Below are positions 31,461 to 43,264 of a DNA stretch of 64,000 nt, in pieces. Location of the stretch: positions 13,560,501 through 13,624,500 of the forward strand of contig JAEOAD010000018.1 in assembly GCA_036365145.1 (NCBI GenBank), read 5' to 3'. Every line of letters begins with the position of its first letter. Positions within the stretch are counted from its first letter, which is position 1. Source of the stretch: Orientallactaga sibirica (taxonomy: Eukaryota; Chordata; Mammalia; Rodentia; Dipodidae). Position numbers and translations under genes: made by a program. The notes under the pieces were generated by a model. That model saw only the letters and a program-made list of their open reading frames with translations. It was not told the origin of the DNA and searched no databases.

Positions 31461-32577
31461 TTTCTTGCTTTGAAATGCCCAGGGCATGTGTACACGACAG
31501 AGCCCCAGTGAAGAAAGTTCAAGGCAAACAGATTAAGCAGTTGGAGTTCACCAAGAACAGGTGGTCCTCATCCAAGAAATTCAAATGCACAGCTTGCTTC
31601 AGCCTTGATTGATTTTCTGAGGCAGAATTTAAAAGTTCCAGATTCCCAAATTTCAAAATCTCAAAACCTCTTCTGTTTGTTTCACTTATAGCAAATGTCT
31701 CTCATTTGTGAGATCAACATGTTTGGCATATGCATGATGAGGTGGGAGTGTGGGGGAAAGTGTTATATCAATAGTGAGGGGGAAACCAAACTTTGTTCTC
31801 TGCACATGAAAATAATGACTAATTCCTTTATATCAGGGTTGGCCTTTGGGATACTAGATATGAAAGCATAACTCACTGGTGAGGGAAAAACAGACATGCA
31901 AATAAAGCTACCAAAAAATCACAAAGATTATATGCTAAGATTGCATATAAAATCCAGCCATAGTAAATAGTAAATCCAGATGGAATACATTTTTAGAGCC
32001 CCTTTTCAAGTAGGTTGAAAGAATTACAAGATGCAACCTAACAGATGAGTCAGCACCATTAAGATGCTAATATTATTGTAGCCCTTGTTTCAATTAACAC
32101 TATTTGAGGAGCTTCTTGAGAAACTCAATGGTGACAATGAAAGGGTTAACTGAGAATAACTGAACCCATGCAAGCAAATAAGAACTATGAATCTTTTATT
32201 TGCTACATATGTAACTTAGGTACAATTACATTTTAGTTCATTATAAATGATAACCAGATGTGAACATTCTATCTCTTTCCACTAAGGACTAGTGCATCCC
32301 TTGCCTTCACATCACAAGGGAAAGGACCCAGTTCCAGGGTGGCATTTAGCATTTCTTTTCAATTGTTGGCCCATACCATATACCAGTTGTTGTGAAAAGG
32401 CTGCTTCAGTGTAGGAAGTGGTTGAAGAACAATTGAGAGACATCTCAGTCTCTGCTTCTCTGGTTGTTGGATGTTGAATCTCCAACCACTGCTTTCATTG
32501 CTTCTCTGCAGTGTCCTTTCAGAATACCAGCTGCAACTCTGGCCTTGAGAACTGGGGTGTTTAAACCATCCTGTTTT
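31461..32577. other. Unique DNA, nothing recognised
   Basis: A basic short frame (31370-31612, plus) overlaps the L1 end and unique DNA and shows no known motif. No repeats are visible in the rest. Confidence 0.4.
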
Positions 32578-32792
32578 ATTTTAAACTTTAAAACAATTTG
32601 TTTATGGGAGAGAGAAAGAGAGAGAGAGAAGAGAAAGAGAATGGGTGCACCAGGGCCTCTAGCCACTGTAAATGAACTCCAGACTCATGCACCTCCATGT
32701 GCATCTGGTTTAAGTGGGTATGGGGGATCGAATCTGATACTTAGGCTTTGCAGGCATGTGACTTAACTGCTAAGTCATCTCTCCAGCCCCTG
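32578..32792 (-). mobile_element. tRNA-derived SINE
   Basis: Flanked by CATCCTGTTTT (32567-32577) and CATCCTGGTTT (32793-32803). Confidence 0.9.
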
Positions 32793-32939
32793 CATCCTGG
32801 TTTTTACATGTGCCATGCATGCATACAACCAGTTCCCCTTTTCCATGACTGACTATAAACCCTGTGTTCTTTGATGCTACTGAAGAATTCACTCTGGCTG
32901 CATTAGTCTTGCCTATAAGCCTACTTTTAACATCTTTGC

Positions 32940-33200
32940 CCACCTATATCCACTAACCCACCTGCTTTGGTCTACTCCCTTGCTCTCTATGGTTCAGACT
33001 CACTGTACTTTTCTTAGTTCCTGGATCCCGGATATTATCTCATATCTCAGGCTATCTTTTGTGCTGTTCTGTCTGCTGGAAGAGCTTTTCTGCTGTGTCT
33101 TGCTGCAGCACTCCATCCTGCATATGGCAACTGATTCCTTCTCAGATCTCTGTGAAATACCTCAGCCATAGATCCAATGGCCTTGGTCATATAGTCTACA
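32940..33200 (-). mobile_element. Possible L2 LINE fragment
   Basis: 'GTCTGCTGGAAGAGCTTTTC' and 'CCTTCTCAGATCTCTGTGAA' resemble the ancient L2 3' region ('TGCCTGGAA.GCTCTTCC' and 'CTTC.CAGGTCTCTGC'). It is diverged, and the assignment is by eye. Confidence 0.45.
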
Positions 33201-33302
33201 ATGAACTCAGTCACAGTATGTTCTCTGCACCAGACAGAGTGATGTTTACTGTTGCCACACATAAACTTATAATTTTTCAGTATTTCAATACAAAATGCAC
33301 TC

Positions 33303-33720
33303 TTCATTTGTTCCCTAGAACTGATGTAACAGAGTTCCAAAACCTGAGTGGCTTAAAGCAATACAAGTTTAATGACTTAAAATTCTGGAGTGAGAAGTCT
33401 GAAGTCCTGGTGACAAGAGGACCTTGTTCTCTTTGAGGGCTCTGAGGGGCAGCAGCTGTTCTGTCTCTCCAAGCTTCTGGAATTGATCTGCAATCCTTGG
33501 CACTCCTTGGGTTGTTGACCCATCACTCCAATCGCATGGCTATCATCTCACCTCTGTATGAGTTTGTTTCCCAACCCAAAGTCCTCAATCATGTTGGGCT
33601 AGGGGCTTGTAGACTACCTTCATTTAAACTTATTACCTCTTTCAAAACTTAGGTCTAAATCATGGACATTTTGAGCTTCTGGGAACTCAAATCATCCTTC
33701 AGTAGCACAATTCAACCCCT
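33303..33720 (-). mobile_element. MLT1-type MaLR LTR
   Basis: On the plus strand: 'AACCTGAGTGGCTTAAAGCA', 'TTCTGGAGTGAGAAGTCTGA' and 'CTTGGCACTCCTTGG', the reversed end of the ancient mammalian MLT1 LTR. Confidence 0.75.
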
Positions 33721-34050
33721 TGCTCACATCATGTAGATATCTTCCGTCAGTAGGCAGCTTTCCTCTTATACAACTTGAGGATAAAACTCCTCACATTATG
33801 TATCTTTTCTTTTCATTTTGACTCTGGCATTATCCATATACAGCTGATGACAAAGGAATACTAGTACATGACCTCACAGTCCAACTGGCCCAGAGGCAGA
33901 GCCCACCCTCCTACTCACACACCACTGCGAAGCACTTGGCTCATGGCTCCTCCATGCAATGGGAGAGAAAGAAATGTAATCCCTGCTGGGTAATGCTTCT
34001 TAAGTCATTTATAGCAAACAAATGGAACAATATTTTTTAAATGTTACTAA
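33721..34050. other. Unique DNA, nothing recognised
   Basis: No repeat or exon-like structure was seen. Confidence 0.4.
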
Positions 34051-34250
34051 AATTGAATTGGAGAGATGGTTCAACAAAGGTGCTTGCTTCCAGAGCCTGC
34101 TAGCCTGGGATTTGATTCCCCAGCACCTATGTAAATCCAGATGCACAGGGTGGTGCATGTGTCTGGAGTTCTTTGGCTGTGGCAAGAGACCCTGGTACAC
34201 ACGTGCACATTCTCTCTCTCAATCCCCCCTCTCTCTCTCCCCCAAATAAA
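34051..34250 (+). mobile_element. tRNA-derived SINE, diverged
   Basis: 'TTGGAGAGATGGTTCAACAA' head, 'CCAGATGCACAGGGTGGTGC' and (CT)n with an AAATAAAT tail. Confidence 0.85.
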
Positions 34251-34378
34251 TAGTCCTAGTACTTGGGAGGCAGAGGTAAGAGGATTTCTGTGAATTCGAG
34301 GCCACCCTGAGACTTCGTAGTGAATTCTAGGTCATCCTGGGTTAGAGGAAGACCCTGCCTGGAGAAAACAACAACGAT

Positions 34379-34426
<48 letters not shown>

Positions 34427-34435
34427 AAAATAAAA
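34251..34435 (+). mobile_element. 5'-truncated B1 with (CAA)n tail
   Basis: It begins at 'CCTAGTACTTGGGAGGCAGA', abutting the previous SINE's tail, and ends in a (CAA)n run of about 20 units (34366-34425). Confidence 0.85.
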
Positions 34436-34494
34436 ATAAAAAACAATGAAAAGGAATAAAAACATTCCAAATGCAAGCTCCATTTTAAAATCAG

Positions 34495-34656
34495 TTTTTT
34501 TTTTTTCTTTTGGGGTTTTTCGAGGTAGGGTTTCACTCTAGCTCAGGCTGACCTGGAATTCAATATGTAGTCTCAGGGTGGCCTCGAACTCATGGTGATC
34601 CTCCTACCTGCCTTCCGAGTGCTGGCACTAAAGGCGTGTGCCACCACGCCCGGCCC
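34495..34656 (-). mobile_element. B1 SINE, well preserved
   Basis: The target duplication TAAAATCAGTTTT appears on both sides (about 34484-34496 and 34657-34669). The CpG-containing head 'CCACCACGCCCGGCC' is intact, suggesting a younger copy. Confidence 0.95.
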
Positions 34657-34669
34657 TAAAATCAGTTTT

Positions 34670-34935
34670 AATAAACAAAAATTACTTCCTCAGAACTCTA
34701 CATGTTTGTTAATCCTTAAACATCTATTTCCATGCTTAGTCTTGTCATGCTTTACTGGCAAAGAGTTTGGAAATGGGTGGTGGTTCACATGCCACACTTT
34801 GAGTAGCATTGCCTTACTCTGTGAGAAGAAACATGTGAGAAGAAAATCTTTCAAACAGATAGCTACTTATGGTTAATGGTAGTTACCCAGTTCTGCCTTT
34901 ATACTTCAGCCTATTTGCATGACATTTGTCTTTCC
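34670..34935. other. Unique DNA
   Basis: Nothing recognised. Confidence 0.4.
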
Positions 34936-34939
34936 TGCT

Positions 34940-35045
34940 TGTTCCCTAGACACTACGATATGGAAGGGCAGAGATCATGATTTTTCTGTTTATGGTCATG
35001 TCCTGAGCACTTAGTCAAGTGCCAGGTATAAAGTTAGAGGTTAGT
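34940..35045 (+). mobile_element. L2 LINE 3' end fragment
   Basis: 'GGAAGGGCAGAGATCATGAT', 'CCTGAGCACTTAG' and 'GTGCCAGGTATAAAG' follow the L2 3' end order. Confidence 0.55.
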
Positions 35046-35454
35046 ATGCAAAGCCTCTGTTTCTGGTCTACACCTGGAACAATCTCTAAGAAAACATGTT
35101 TATATAGAATGAATGGTTCTAACTTACTTAACAAAATACCTGTTTTCTTCTTCTGCCTATTAAGTGTTTTCCTTGTCTTGTGTATTGAATATTCATGTTT
35201 GATGCATATAGTGCAGAAGAGAAGGATTTCCTTGGAACTATGGGCCTAATGAAATAACAAGTGAATAATCAGGTTGGATGGCTGGCCTTGGTTACAGCAA
35301 GAGAGGTGGAAGTAATTGTCAGAATTCTGAACATAGGAAGAATATTTTGTAAGGAGAATAATATTTTTCCCAAGAATATTAAATACTGTGAACTATAGGG
35401 AAGGCATAATTAGTGTCCTTAACCAGTGAGTTACCTTCCAATAAGACAGAATAG

Positions 35455-35502
<48 letters not shown>

Positions 35503-36400
35503 ATGTCTGTTGAAAACATGTTCCCATGGAGTTCCCATGTTGCTGAGGTCTGAGAGATGATAAATTTAGTCTTGGTTTCCAAATTCAGCAGTATCCCCTT
35601 CACCCAAGCAAGCATCTAATAAATTGAGACAATTATTTGTAATTTTTTCTAATAGCTTGAAAAATGATTGCTTTTCTATAAAGAATTTGAGTGGATTGTT
35701 TTCTATTCTTAGACATTCTTTTAAAACCAAAACTAAAGCATAATATTTTATTTCAGAGATTTAGGTTATATTTTGTGTTTCTGAAACCCAGCACCTATTG
35801 GATATCTGTGCATTCATTAAGTTTTGAAAATTGTTCCCTGAGATTCCACCCTCACCACTAGTAAGTAAAAGCCTGGTTAAATACTCTTATATACTACCCT
35901 TTAGAAGTGATGGTGGGGGACAGAAACTGGACTGGAGGAAAAAAGAAAATTCCTGTCCTTTTCATCCCAAACCTACACATTAAATAACTCCTCCCAAGAA
36001 AAGAAACTCCTTAGAAGTTTTAGCTGAGTTTTTTTATATACTTATATTTTGTAATAGTGCTTTAAGTATCGATGTAGCATATGGAAGGCTGAGTGACACA
36101 TATGATAACAACTCATCTATAACTTGAAATCAGAACCATCAGACTTCTTTTTTTTTTTATAATTTAAGGAAGACAAAGTTAGGATTAGAAGATTTCTAAA
36201 TTGGCTTCTTCATATCCAATGATTTAAATGTATCCAGTTGGGATTTTATAGCTAAAATTCTATTTGTATATAATTGTTAACTAATTTGTAAATTGTAATA
36301 AATATATTTGCATTTATTAAGAAGAGTCTTGTTTTGACATGTAGAAAGGAACATGTATGTATTCATCAAGTACACATTATAAAACACAACTTGCACTTGT
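35046..36400. other. Unique AT-rich DNA with one microsatellite
   Basis: Apart from the (TG)n run, no repeats, splice-paired frames or RNA genes were recognised. Confidence 0.45.
35458..35499. repeat. (TG)n microsatellite, about 21 units
   Basis: A pure TG dinucleotide run. Confidence 0.95.
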
Positions 36401-36409
36401 TGAGAAGTT

Positions 36410-36580
36410 CCCTGTGTCAGTTTTAAAATAGTTAGCTTTGTTTGCTCAGTAACACTGCAACAAACCTACAAGGTAGAATTTGTTATATCTTCCTTTCAAC
36501 AAATGAGAAAATAGACCTATGTGAACGTGAATAGTTTCAGGGGTCCCAGAGCTTAGAAGTGGAAGAAAGTACACCCAGTG
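36410..36580 (-). mobile_element. MIR SINE
   Basis: 'AACAAATGAGAAAATAGACC', 'GTCCCAGAGCTTAGAAGTGG' on plus is the reversed MIR order (digest of '..CACAGCTAGTAAGTGG'). Confidence 0.6.
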
Positions 36581-36775
36581 GTTAATAACTTAATTTTGGT
36601 ATGACTGGATATGGTATTAAAATAAGTTATTTTCTCAGACACCAATCTTCACACATCACTTTTAGGTTTAGAAATAATGGCATCTTTTCTTAGCACATAT
36701 TTTCCTTCCTGAAACACTTATTATGTTATAATATGCTATGTTGTATTAAGCTATACTGTTTATTGTTTTACTGAA

Positions 36776-36885
36776 TAAGATGGGGTCTCACTCTAGCCCA
36801 GGCTGGCCTGAAATGATTATCCTGCTTCAGTTTCCTACCACAGTGCTGGTATTTCAGGCATGTGCCACTACACCTGTTTTTATAT
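36776..36885 (-). mobile_element. B1 SINE with internal deletion
   Basis: 'GTCTCACTCTAGCCCAGGCT' runs to 'CTGGTATTTCAGGCATGTGC'. The middle is about 40 bp short. Confidence 0.75.
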
Positions 36886-36889
36886 TTTG

Positions 36890-37203
36890 CTATGATGTAT
36901 ATATGTGGATTGGGTGTGAGTGTGAGTATATGTGCGTACCATGGCATACATATGGACAACCTCAGCTATCAGTCCTTGCCTTTAACCTGTTTGAAGCAGG
37001 GTCTCCTGTTCACCATTGTGCTCATTAGGCTAACTGGCATAGGAGTTTTTAGGGATTATCTTTCCATCTCCCATCTTACTATAAACACTCATATTACAAA
37101 TGTTTACTCCACTGCATCTGGCTTTATGTGGGGTCTGGGGATCTAAACTCAAATCCTCATACATGTGCTTCAAGTGCTTTATCCACTGAGGAATCTCCCA
37201 AGA
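36890..37203 (-). mobile_element. B3-type rodent SINE
   Basis: 'GCATCTGGCTTTATGTGGGG', 'GGGATCTAAACTCAAATCCT' and 'CACTGAGGAATCTCCCA' match the reversed B3/B2 tail-to-head layout, with a TG-rich far end. Confidence 0.6.
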
Positions 37204-37214
37204 CTTGTTATTTG

Positions 37215-37350
37215 ATTTTGGTGACTCTGGTCCAGGCTGACCTGGAATTAACTATGTAGTCTCAGGGTGGCCTCGAACTCACAGTGATCCTCCTACCTCT
37301 GCCTCCCAAGGGCTGGGATTGAAGGCGTGCACTACCACACCTGGCTCGAC
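37215..37350 (-). mobile_element. B1 SINE
   Basis: 'GTCTCAGGGTGGCCTCGAAC' and 'GGGCTGGGATTGAAGGCGTG' on plus. Confidence 0.9.
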
Positions 37351-38185
37351 AGAGAACTTCTTAACTGATAACTGTGAGGAATGATATGGGATTACATAAT
37401 ATTCAGAACTTTCATAAGTTAGTCAGAGGAACACGAGATTTAAAGAAATTTAGGTGGTCTTTTCTCAGGATTTCATAGGCAACCCATTACTTTTACACAT
37501 TATCCTCAAGAGGAGTTCATGGGCTATAGAGAACAATGTTAAAGTTCAGTAACAACAAACCAGTAAAACTATTTGCTATAAAACATTTAATAAAATGTCA
37601 TTCTGATGAAATACACGTTATTGACACAAGAAAGAAAAAAGTGTCACCTTTCAGTGACTTGATTTCTTTCTAGCACTTAAATGTGTCTTTAACTCATAAG
37701 CTTCTATTGTGTCTTGTGGGAATTTCTCATTGACTTACTGTGGTGCCACTTTCCTTGTCTCCTATAAAGTGATCACCTCAGGATTATGTGCTTCCTCCTT
37801 CAGTGTATGTTCTCTGGCTTTGTGGCAGGTGTGTATTGCATTGGATAGCAGGTGCTCTCAGGCTTCTGGGAAAGGAGTGCATAGCTTCAGAGCTCCTGGC
37901 TTGGCCTATTGTCTGGGCCACAGAAACCAATATGTAACTCTACTAGTTCCAAGCACATGATACTCTGAATTCACAGAGGAGAAAATTAGCTATGTTTATA
38001 TAGATGAGGAAAAATTTAATGGAAGAGGAAAATTGAAGCTGTGTTTCTGAATGTGTCAAACTAATAGCTTCATGAGGATAGAGCTATCTGCTTACCACTC
38101 TAGGACCTAGAACTTACAACTCATGAACCCTAAAGGCACTGAATATATATTTGATAAAATGGAGAGATGATTGAAGAACCATTGT
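37351..38185. other. Unique DNA, nothing recognised
   Basis: No repeat family. A Cys/Ser-rich short frame at 37709-37960 has no recognised motif. Confidence 0.4.
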
Positions 38186-38398
38186 ACCATAGTGGAAAAA
38201 CATAGACTGTGGAGTTGGAAATACTAGGATTGTTTTCCTCCTGTGTATGCAGCTCACCATCTATGTGGCTTGGGGAGACACTCATTACTGAACACGAGTT
38301 CCCTCATTCTGAAAGTAGAAGAAACAAAGTAAATAGTAAATATAATCAAATGAGTCAAAAGGTCATTAACACAGCCTGTGATATTCCCAGATGCTGAA
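38186..38398 (+). mobile_element. MIR SINE
   Basis: 'ACCATAGTGGAAAAACATAG', 'GACTGTGGAGTTGG' and 'TTCCCTCATTCTGAAAGTAG' trace the MIR head-to-core order. Confidence 0.7.
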
Positions 38399-38534
38399 CT
38401 TACAAAGATTCCTTTAGTAAAATAACCTTTTCTTTTGTAGTGGTGTGATGGTGTGGATCAAACCCTGGTCTTGCATGTGATAGGCAAGTGCTCTACATTC
38501 CCAGCCTGAATAATACATCCTTTAAAACTCAACA

Positions 38535-38975
38535 AATGAAAATTGAATACATGGTATTCAGTATGAATTTTTAATATGTATATGTTATGATCAGTTACAA
38601 CTTCATACTAATGCACATATCCACCACCTAACATGATTGCTATTGTGTGCGTATGATTAGAAAAGAAAATGAATCTATTCTCAGCAAATAGGAAAATTTC
38701 AAAGCAGTATTATTAGCTATAGTCATCCTATTATATGGTAGATCTCTAGCCATTGCTTCTCTTGCATAATAAAGTTTGTATCATTGCACAAATATCTCCT
38801 ACTCCCCACATACCCAGTTCCCATAAACAACCATTCTAGTCTTCTTCTCTGGTTCAGCGTTTTTAGATTTGATAGATAAGTGAAATCATACAGTATTTTA
38901 TCCTGTGCCTGGCTTATTACATTTAGTGTAATGTCATCTAGTTTCATCCATGTTGTCACAAATAGAAACATGATG
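38535..38975 (-). mobile_element. Ancient L1M (L1MA/MB-like) 3' fragment
   Basis: 'CTAGCCATTGCTTCTCTTGC', 'CCCATAAACAACCATTCTAG', 'GTGCCTGGCTTATTACATTT' and 'TTTCATCCATGTTGTCACAA' are hallmark blocks of old mammalian L1M 3' ends on the minus strand. Confidence 0.85.
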
Positions 38976-38999
38976 TAGAAAGAATATAGTGTCTTATAA

Positions 39000-40870
39000 G
39001 TACAGAAGCAATGAGTTTCAATATAATAAAGGCAATATATGATGGCCCAGAGCTAATGTCAAGCACCATGGTTAAGAGCAAGAAGATTTCCCTCTATGAT
39101 CAACAATAAGATACAAATCTTTACTCTTGCTAATTTCATTCACTATAGCACTGGGTGTCTCAGCCAGAGCAATTTTAGGAAAGAAAAAGATATAAAAGCC
39201 TTCCAAACTGGGTGATTCAAAGTAATGGAATAGAGGTACCTCAAGACTTATCTCCTCTTCTATAATCCATGAAATCAGCACGTCACAGATAGGAACCTTA
39301 TTAGAGACCAATGAAGCAGAATAGAGACCCCAGAAAAAAAAACCCATGCATCTACAGCTGATTGATTCATAGCAAAACTGCCAAGGACAGACATTGGAGA
39401 AAGAGCAGCATCTTTAGTATGTGGGTTGGGAAAACTGTATAGCCTAATGAACAAGACTGAAACTTGACCAACCCGTCTCTCACCCTGTACAAAAATCAGC
39501 TCACTAATAGATCAAAGAACTTGATAAAAGACTAGAAACAGGGATAGAGAGATGGCTTAGCGCTTAAGGCATTTGCCTTCAAAGCCAAACAATCCTGGTT
39601 CAATTCTCCAGGACTCACATAAGCTAGATGCACAAGGGGGAGCATGCATCTGGAGTTTGTTTACAGTGGCTAGAAGTCTTGGTGCTCCCATTCTCTCCTC
39701 CCCTCTCTCTCTTTCCCTCTCTTAAATAAATAAACTTAAAATGACTAGAAACACTAAAACAATTAGAAGAAAACACATGAGGAAACAAAGACAGTGATAC
39801 AGGCAATGATTTGATGGATAGGTCCTCAAAGCACAGGAAACAAAAGCCAGAACTGACAAAAGGCTGACACAACCTAGCAAGGTTCTGCTCCACAAAGGAA
39901 ACAAAGAACAGAGCAGAGAGACAACTTATAGAATGGGAGAATGTCTGCCACCTACTCATTTGATACTGAGTTAGAATCCAGAATATATAAGGAAAAAAAA
40001 AAACTAAAAAAAATGAGAAAAGAACAAGTAATCCAATTAAAAAATGTTCAAATGATCTGAATAGATGCTCTCAAAAGAAGAAATGCAAATGGAGAACAAA
40101 TACATGAAAAAAAAAGCTCAGTATCATTATCTGTGAAAGAAATGCAAATAAAAGCTATAATGAGGTACCCTCTTGTCCTATTTAGAGTAGCTCTTTAGAC
40201 ACAAACAAACAAGCAAACAAACTGTAATAAATCCCTGTGAGGATATGGAACAAAAGGAGCTCATACCCTGGTGGTGGGGATGTAAATTTGCACAGCCCAT
40301 TATGGAGAGCCATATGGAGATTCTTTTAAAAAAATCTAAAAATAGGACTAGAATGTAATTCAGCCATACCATATCTGGGTATCCATCCAAAAGAAATGAA
40401 ATCGACATACCACAGATATTCTTGCATGTCCATGTCTAGAGTGACACTATTTAACAATACATGGGATACAGAGTAAGCATAGGTGCCCATCAGTGGAGGA
40501 ATGATTTAAGAAAATGTGGTAGATGTGCACTGTGGAGCATTATTCAACCATACGGAAGAACAAAATCCTACCATTTGCAGCAAACTAGATGGAACTGGAG
40601 GGTAATATATTACATTAAATGAAATAAGCCTGACACAGAGAGAAAAGTAAAAGGTACTGAATATTCTCTTTCATATGTGGAAGCTAAGAAAATTGTCCTG
40701 AAACTATAAAAGTGCTTACTTGAGAAGGGTATGTTTTTGACATGGTGGAAAAAGGAGATTGGACATGGTCAGTGTATAGTACATGGATGTATAGAGATGG
40801 CACGCTTAACCTCATTAAACTCTATAATTCATATGTTAATAAAAATTAACTTAATATATATCAAATGTAT
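39000..40870 (+). mobile_element. Ancient L1M: ORF2 3' part and 3'UTR
   Basis: ORF2 signatures in order: 'GTCTCAGCCAGAGCAATTTT', 'ACAGCTGATTGATTCATAGC', 'CTCACCCTGTACAAAAATCA', 'TATAGAATGGGAGAATGTCT' and 'CAAACTAGATGGAACTGGAG'. Then the 3'UTR 'ATATGTGGAAGCTAAGAAAA'. It is much more diverged than the L1s at 7-26 kb and is frame-broken throughout. It lies tail-opposed to the L1M piece at 38535-38975. Confidence 0.85.
39541..39742 (+). mobile_element. tRNA-derived SINE in L1M
   Basis: Target duplication GACTAGAAACA at 39530-39540 and 39743-39753. Box A 'TGGCTTAGCGC' and box B 'GGTTCAATTCT'. Confidence 0.9.
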
Positions 40871-41027
40871 ATATCAAAGATGTAGCCAAATTGGAAAACT
40901 TAAATTATCTCTACTTGTACATGACATGATATTATAACACACGCACCCCTCTAAAGACACCACCAAAAATTTTTGAAACAAATAAAAACTCCAATGAAAT
41001 TGCAGGAAACAAAATCAACAAACAGAA

Positions 41028-42051
41028 CTTTTACCCTGGGAGATAGCCTAGCCCTCAAAGGGAGTAAGGGAGGAAGGAGCACCTGTAAAGTAGGGCCCTG
41101 GTGAGGGTGGGATGAAACCTAAGCTCAAAGGAATTTTTTTTTTTTTTCTGTTTCTGGCCTGCAACTCCCAGTACCAGAGATTGGTTGCTACCCATATTGA
41201 GCTGTTGATAAGAAAGACCTACAAGGTCCCCAACTCAAGACAAAGCACTTGATTACCCACCTGAAGCAAAAACTAAGACCCTATTGCTGAAGGCACCATA
41301 TGCTGCTGACACAGAGCACAGAGAGACCTGGGTGGAAGAAGAAAACCAGTCCCCAGACAGTTAGCCTGTCTAGTGCTGGAAAAAGCTATATGAGCTACTG
41401 GGGGAAAGTGTCCAACAATGGTCTGAGAAATCAGAGGTCTAAGCTACTTAGAAGCAAACACCCTGACATGATATGCACACCAGTTCAATAGTGGCACACA
41501 GCCTCAGTGGGTAAGCAATAGCTTTCTGATTGGCTAAGAGATCTGCTCAGTATAAAGGAACCCATATCTGGAATTGGGAACCAGATCAGAATCCTATGGA
41601 GACAAAGATTATGTTCTCCAGCATCAAGCTTTCACTAGTCTTTGGCTAAAAGAGGAGTAACATCCATTGAATTCTCCCTAAATTTAATAATTCTTTTCCC
41701 ATTTAAACTATGCAGACTTCATTCTCCATTGGAGAATCTGTTCTTCATTTTAAGAAGGTGGAAAGACTTGTGGAGATAGACTACCCCTTGCACTTCAGCC
41801 AAGCCACAGCTGAAACCACAGAGGAATTGGGGAGATGAGCATAAATGTTGCTTCCATGCTGAACCTGTTAATCAGTGCCAGGGTATAGGAGACAGACCCT
41901 TGAGGATACTCAACACCTACCAAAGCAGAGATAAAGAGGCTCCCAAGAGCTCATCACTGAAATAGACTTAATAGTCACCCACCAGAGCTCAGAGAACTTT
42001 TGCAGAAGAGGGGTGGAAAGATTGTAAGAGCCAGTTGGGCATACCTGCCCT

Positions 42052-42084
<33 letters not shown>

Positions 42085-42267
42085 GACTACTGCTCCCACA
42101 ATGCATAAACCACAACCTCATGGGGAATACCTGCAACCCCACTGAGGAGTGTCCCCAGTGGAATGCGGGCAGGGATGAGAGAAAAGACGGTACCAACATA
42201 TGATGTATCCATGTGAAACATGTTAATAATTAATAGTTATGAATAACAATAAAACATAAAAAATTTA
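41028..42267 (+). mobile_element. LINE-1 3'UTR copy, 5'-truncated, nested in L1 ORF2
   Basis: A perfect 17-bp target duplication, AAAATCAACAAACAGAA, flanks it (41011-41027 and 42268-42284). It shares blocks with the L1 3'UTR at 22.7-23.1 kb ('CTATTGCTGAAG', 'TGCTGGAAA.A.CTAT', 'CTGATTGG') and its last 160 bp define the family of short 3' ends at 16530 and 31351. AATAAAAC and an A-rich tail precede the second duplication. It contains poly(A) at 42053-42081. Confidence 0.85.
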
Positions 42268-42333
42268 AAAATCAACAAACAGAATTCAGTAACATTTCTA
42301 TCTGCTAATGATGAGCTAGAAAATAATCCTTCA

Positions 42334-42494
42334 ACCAGGTGTGGTGGCTCACACCTTTAATCCCAGCACTCAGGAGGCAGAGGTAGGAGGATCACCATGA
42401 GTTCAAGGCCACTCTGAGACTACATAGTGAATTCCAGGTCAGCCTGGACTAGAGTGAAACCCTATCTTGAAAAACCAAAATAAATAAACAAATA
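42334..42494 (+). mobile_element. B1 SINE nested in L1 ORF2
   Basis: Target duplication AATAATCCTTCA (42322-42333 and 42495-42506). Full-length. Confidence 0.95.
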
Positions 42495-42589
42495 AATAAT
42501 CCTTCATATAACACTCAAGAATAAATACAACAAGTAAGTGAGAGATTTGTGCATTGGAGATTATAAAACACTGATGAAAAACCAAAGCT

Positions 42590-43140
42590 AAGGGCATATG
42601 AATAAGTCATGTGCCCAGTCCCACATAGATGTCTCCAATCAACTCATAGAAGAGACAATAGGACCAAAACCTCAAAATGAAGATACAAACAATGCAACCC
42701 TGGCCAAGCAAATAACAGAACTTGCAGAAAATCAAGAAAGGCCAATAATTGTTGAATGCTGTCCATGCTAGATTAGACCAAGTAGAAAAAAACCAGGAAG
42801 GCTCCAAAAACAGCAAAATGATGTGGAAGAAAGCAAACAAAACAAAACAAAACAAAACAAAACAAAACAAAACAAAACAAAAAAAGACCTCAATAACCAG
42901 CTGGTTAAGCTCAATGAAGACATAAATAAATGTAAGGATAAATTCCAAGAACATTAACAAAATCAGAAAATGATGTGAAAAGGGAACTTGACAGAGGGAT
43001 GAAAACTATACTTAAAAGCAGTAGAAAATACAAACTAAATTGAACAAGCCAAAAACTCTCTATAAGGCTTTAAAAATAGAGTCAGCCATGTGGAAGATAG
43101 AAACTCAGAACTGGAAGACAAGACCAAAAAAAACCAGTTT
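42590..43140 (+). pseudogene. LINE-1 ORF1 fragment
   Basis: 'CAAATAACAGAACTTGCAGA', 'ACTGGAAGACAAGACC' and 'AAATTGAACAAGCCAAAAAC' follow the coiled-coil part of rodent L1 ORF1 on plus. An (AAAAC)n expansion at 42838-42880 and stops break it. Confidence 0.7.
42838..42882. repeat. (AAAAC)n microsatellite
   Basis: Eight or nine AAAAC units inside the ORF1 fragment. Confidence 0.9.
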
Positions 43141-43264
43141 GTGAGCCCAAACGTTTCAATAAGTTCAAAAACAAAGATTCTGAAACTCATACACATTGGG
43201 ACTTTTCCTCTCTATATTTCCTTTCTATGTTTGGAAGTGTATGAAAGCACATGAGCTACTCCTC

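Larger units (their letters stand above)
40878..42578 (+). mobile_element. Older L1 ORF2 fragment split by two insertions
   Basis: Three pieces read as one ORF2 stretch: 40878-41027 ('CTCTACTTGTACATGACATG', 'AAATTGCAGGAAACAAAATC'), 42285-42321 ('CATTTCTATCTGCTAATGAT') and 42507-42578 ('GGAGATTATAAAACACTGAT'). A 1.24-kb L1 3' end and a B1 separate them. It contains a decayed FADD region ('VHDMIL'-like). Confidence 0.8.

Noticed and set aside
33059..33436. 125-codon plus-strand frame
   Set aside because: It spans a likely L2 fragment and an MLT1 LTR in the antisense direction. No domain is seen.
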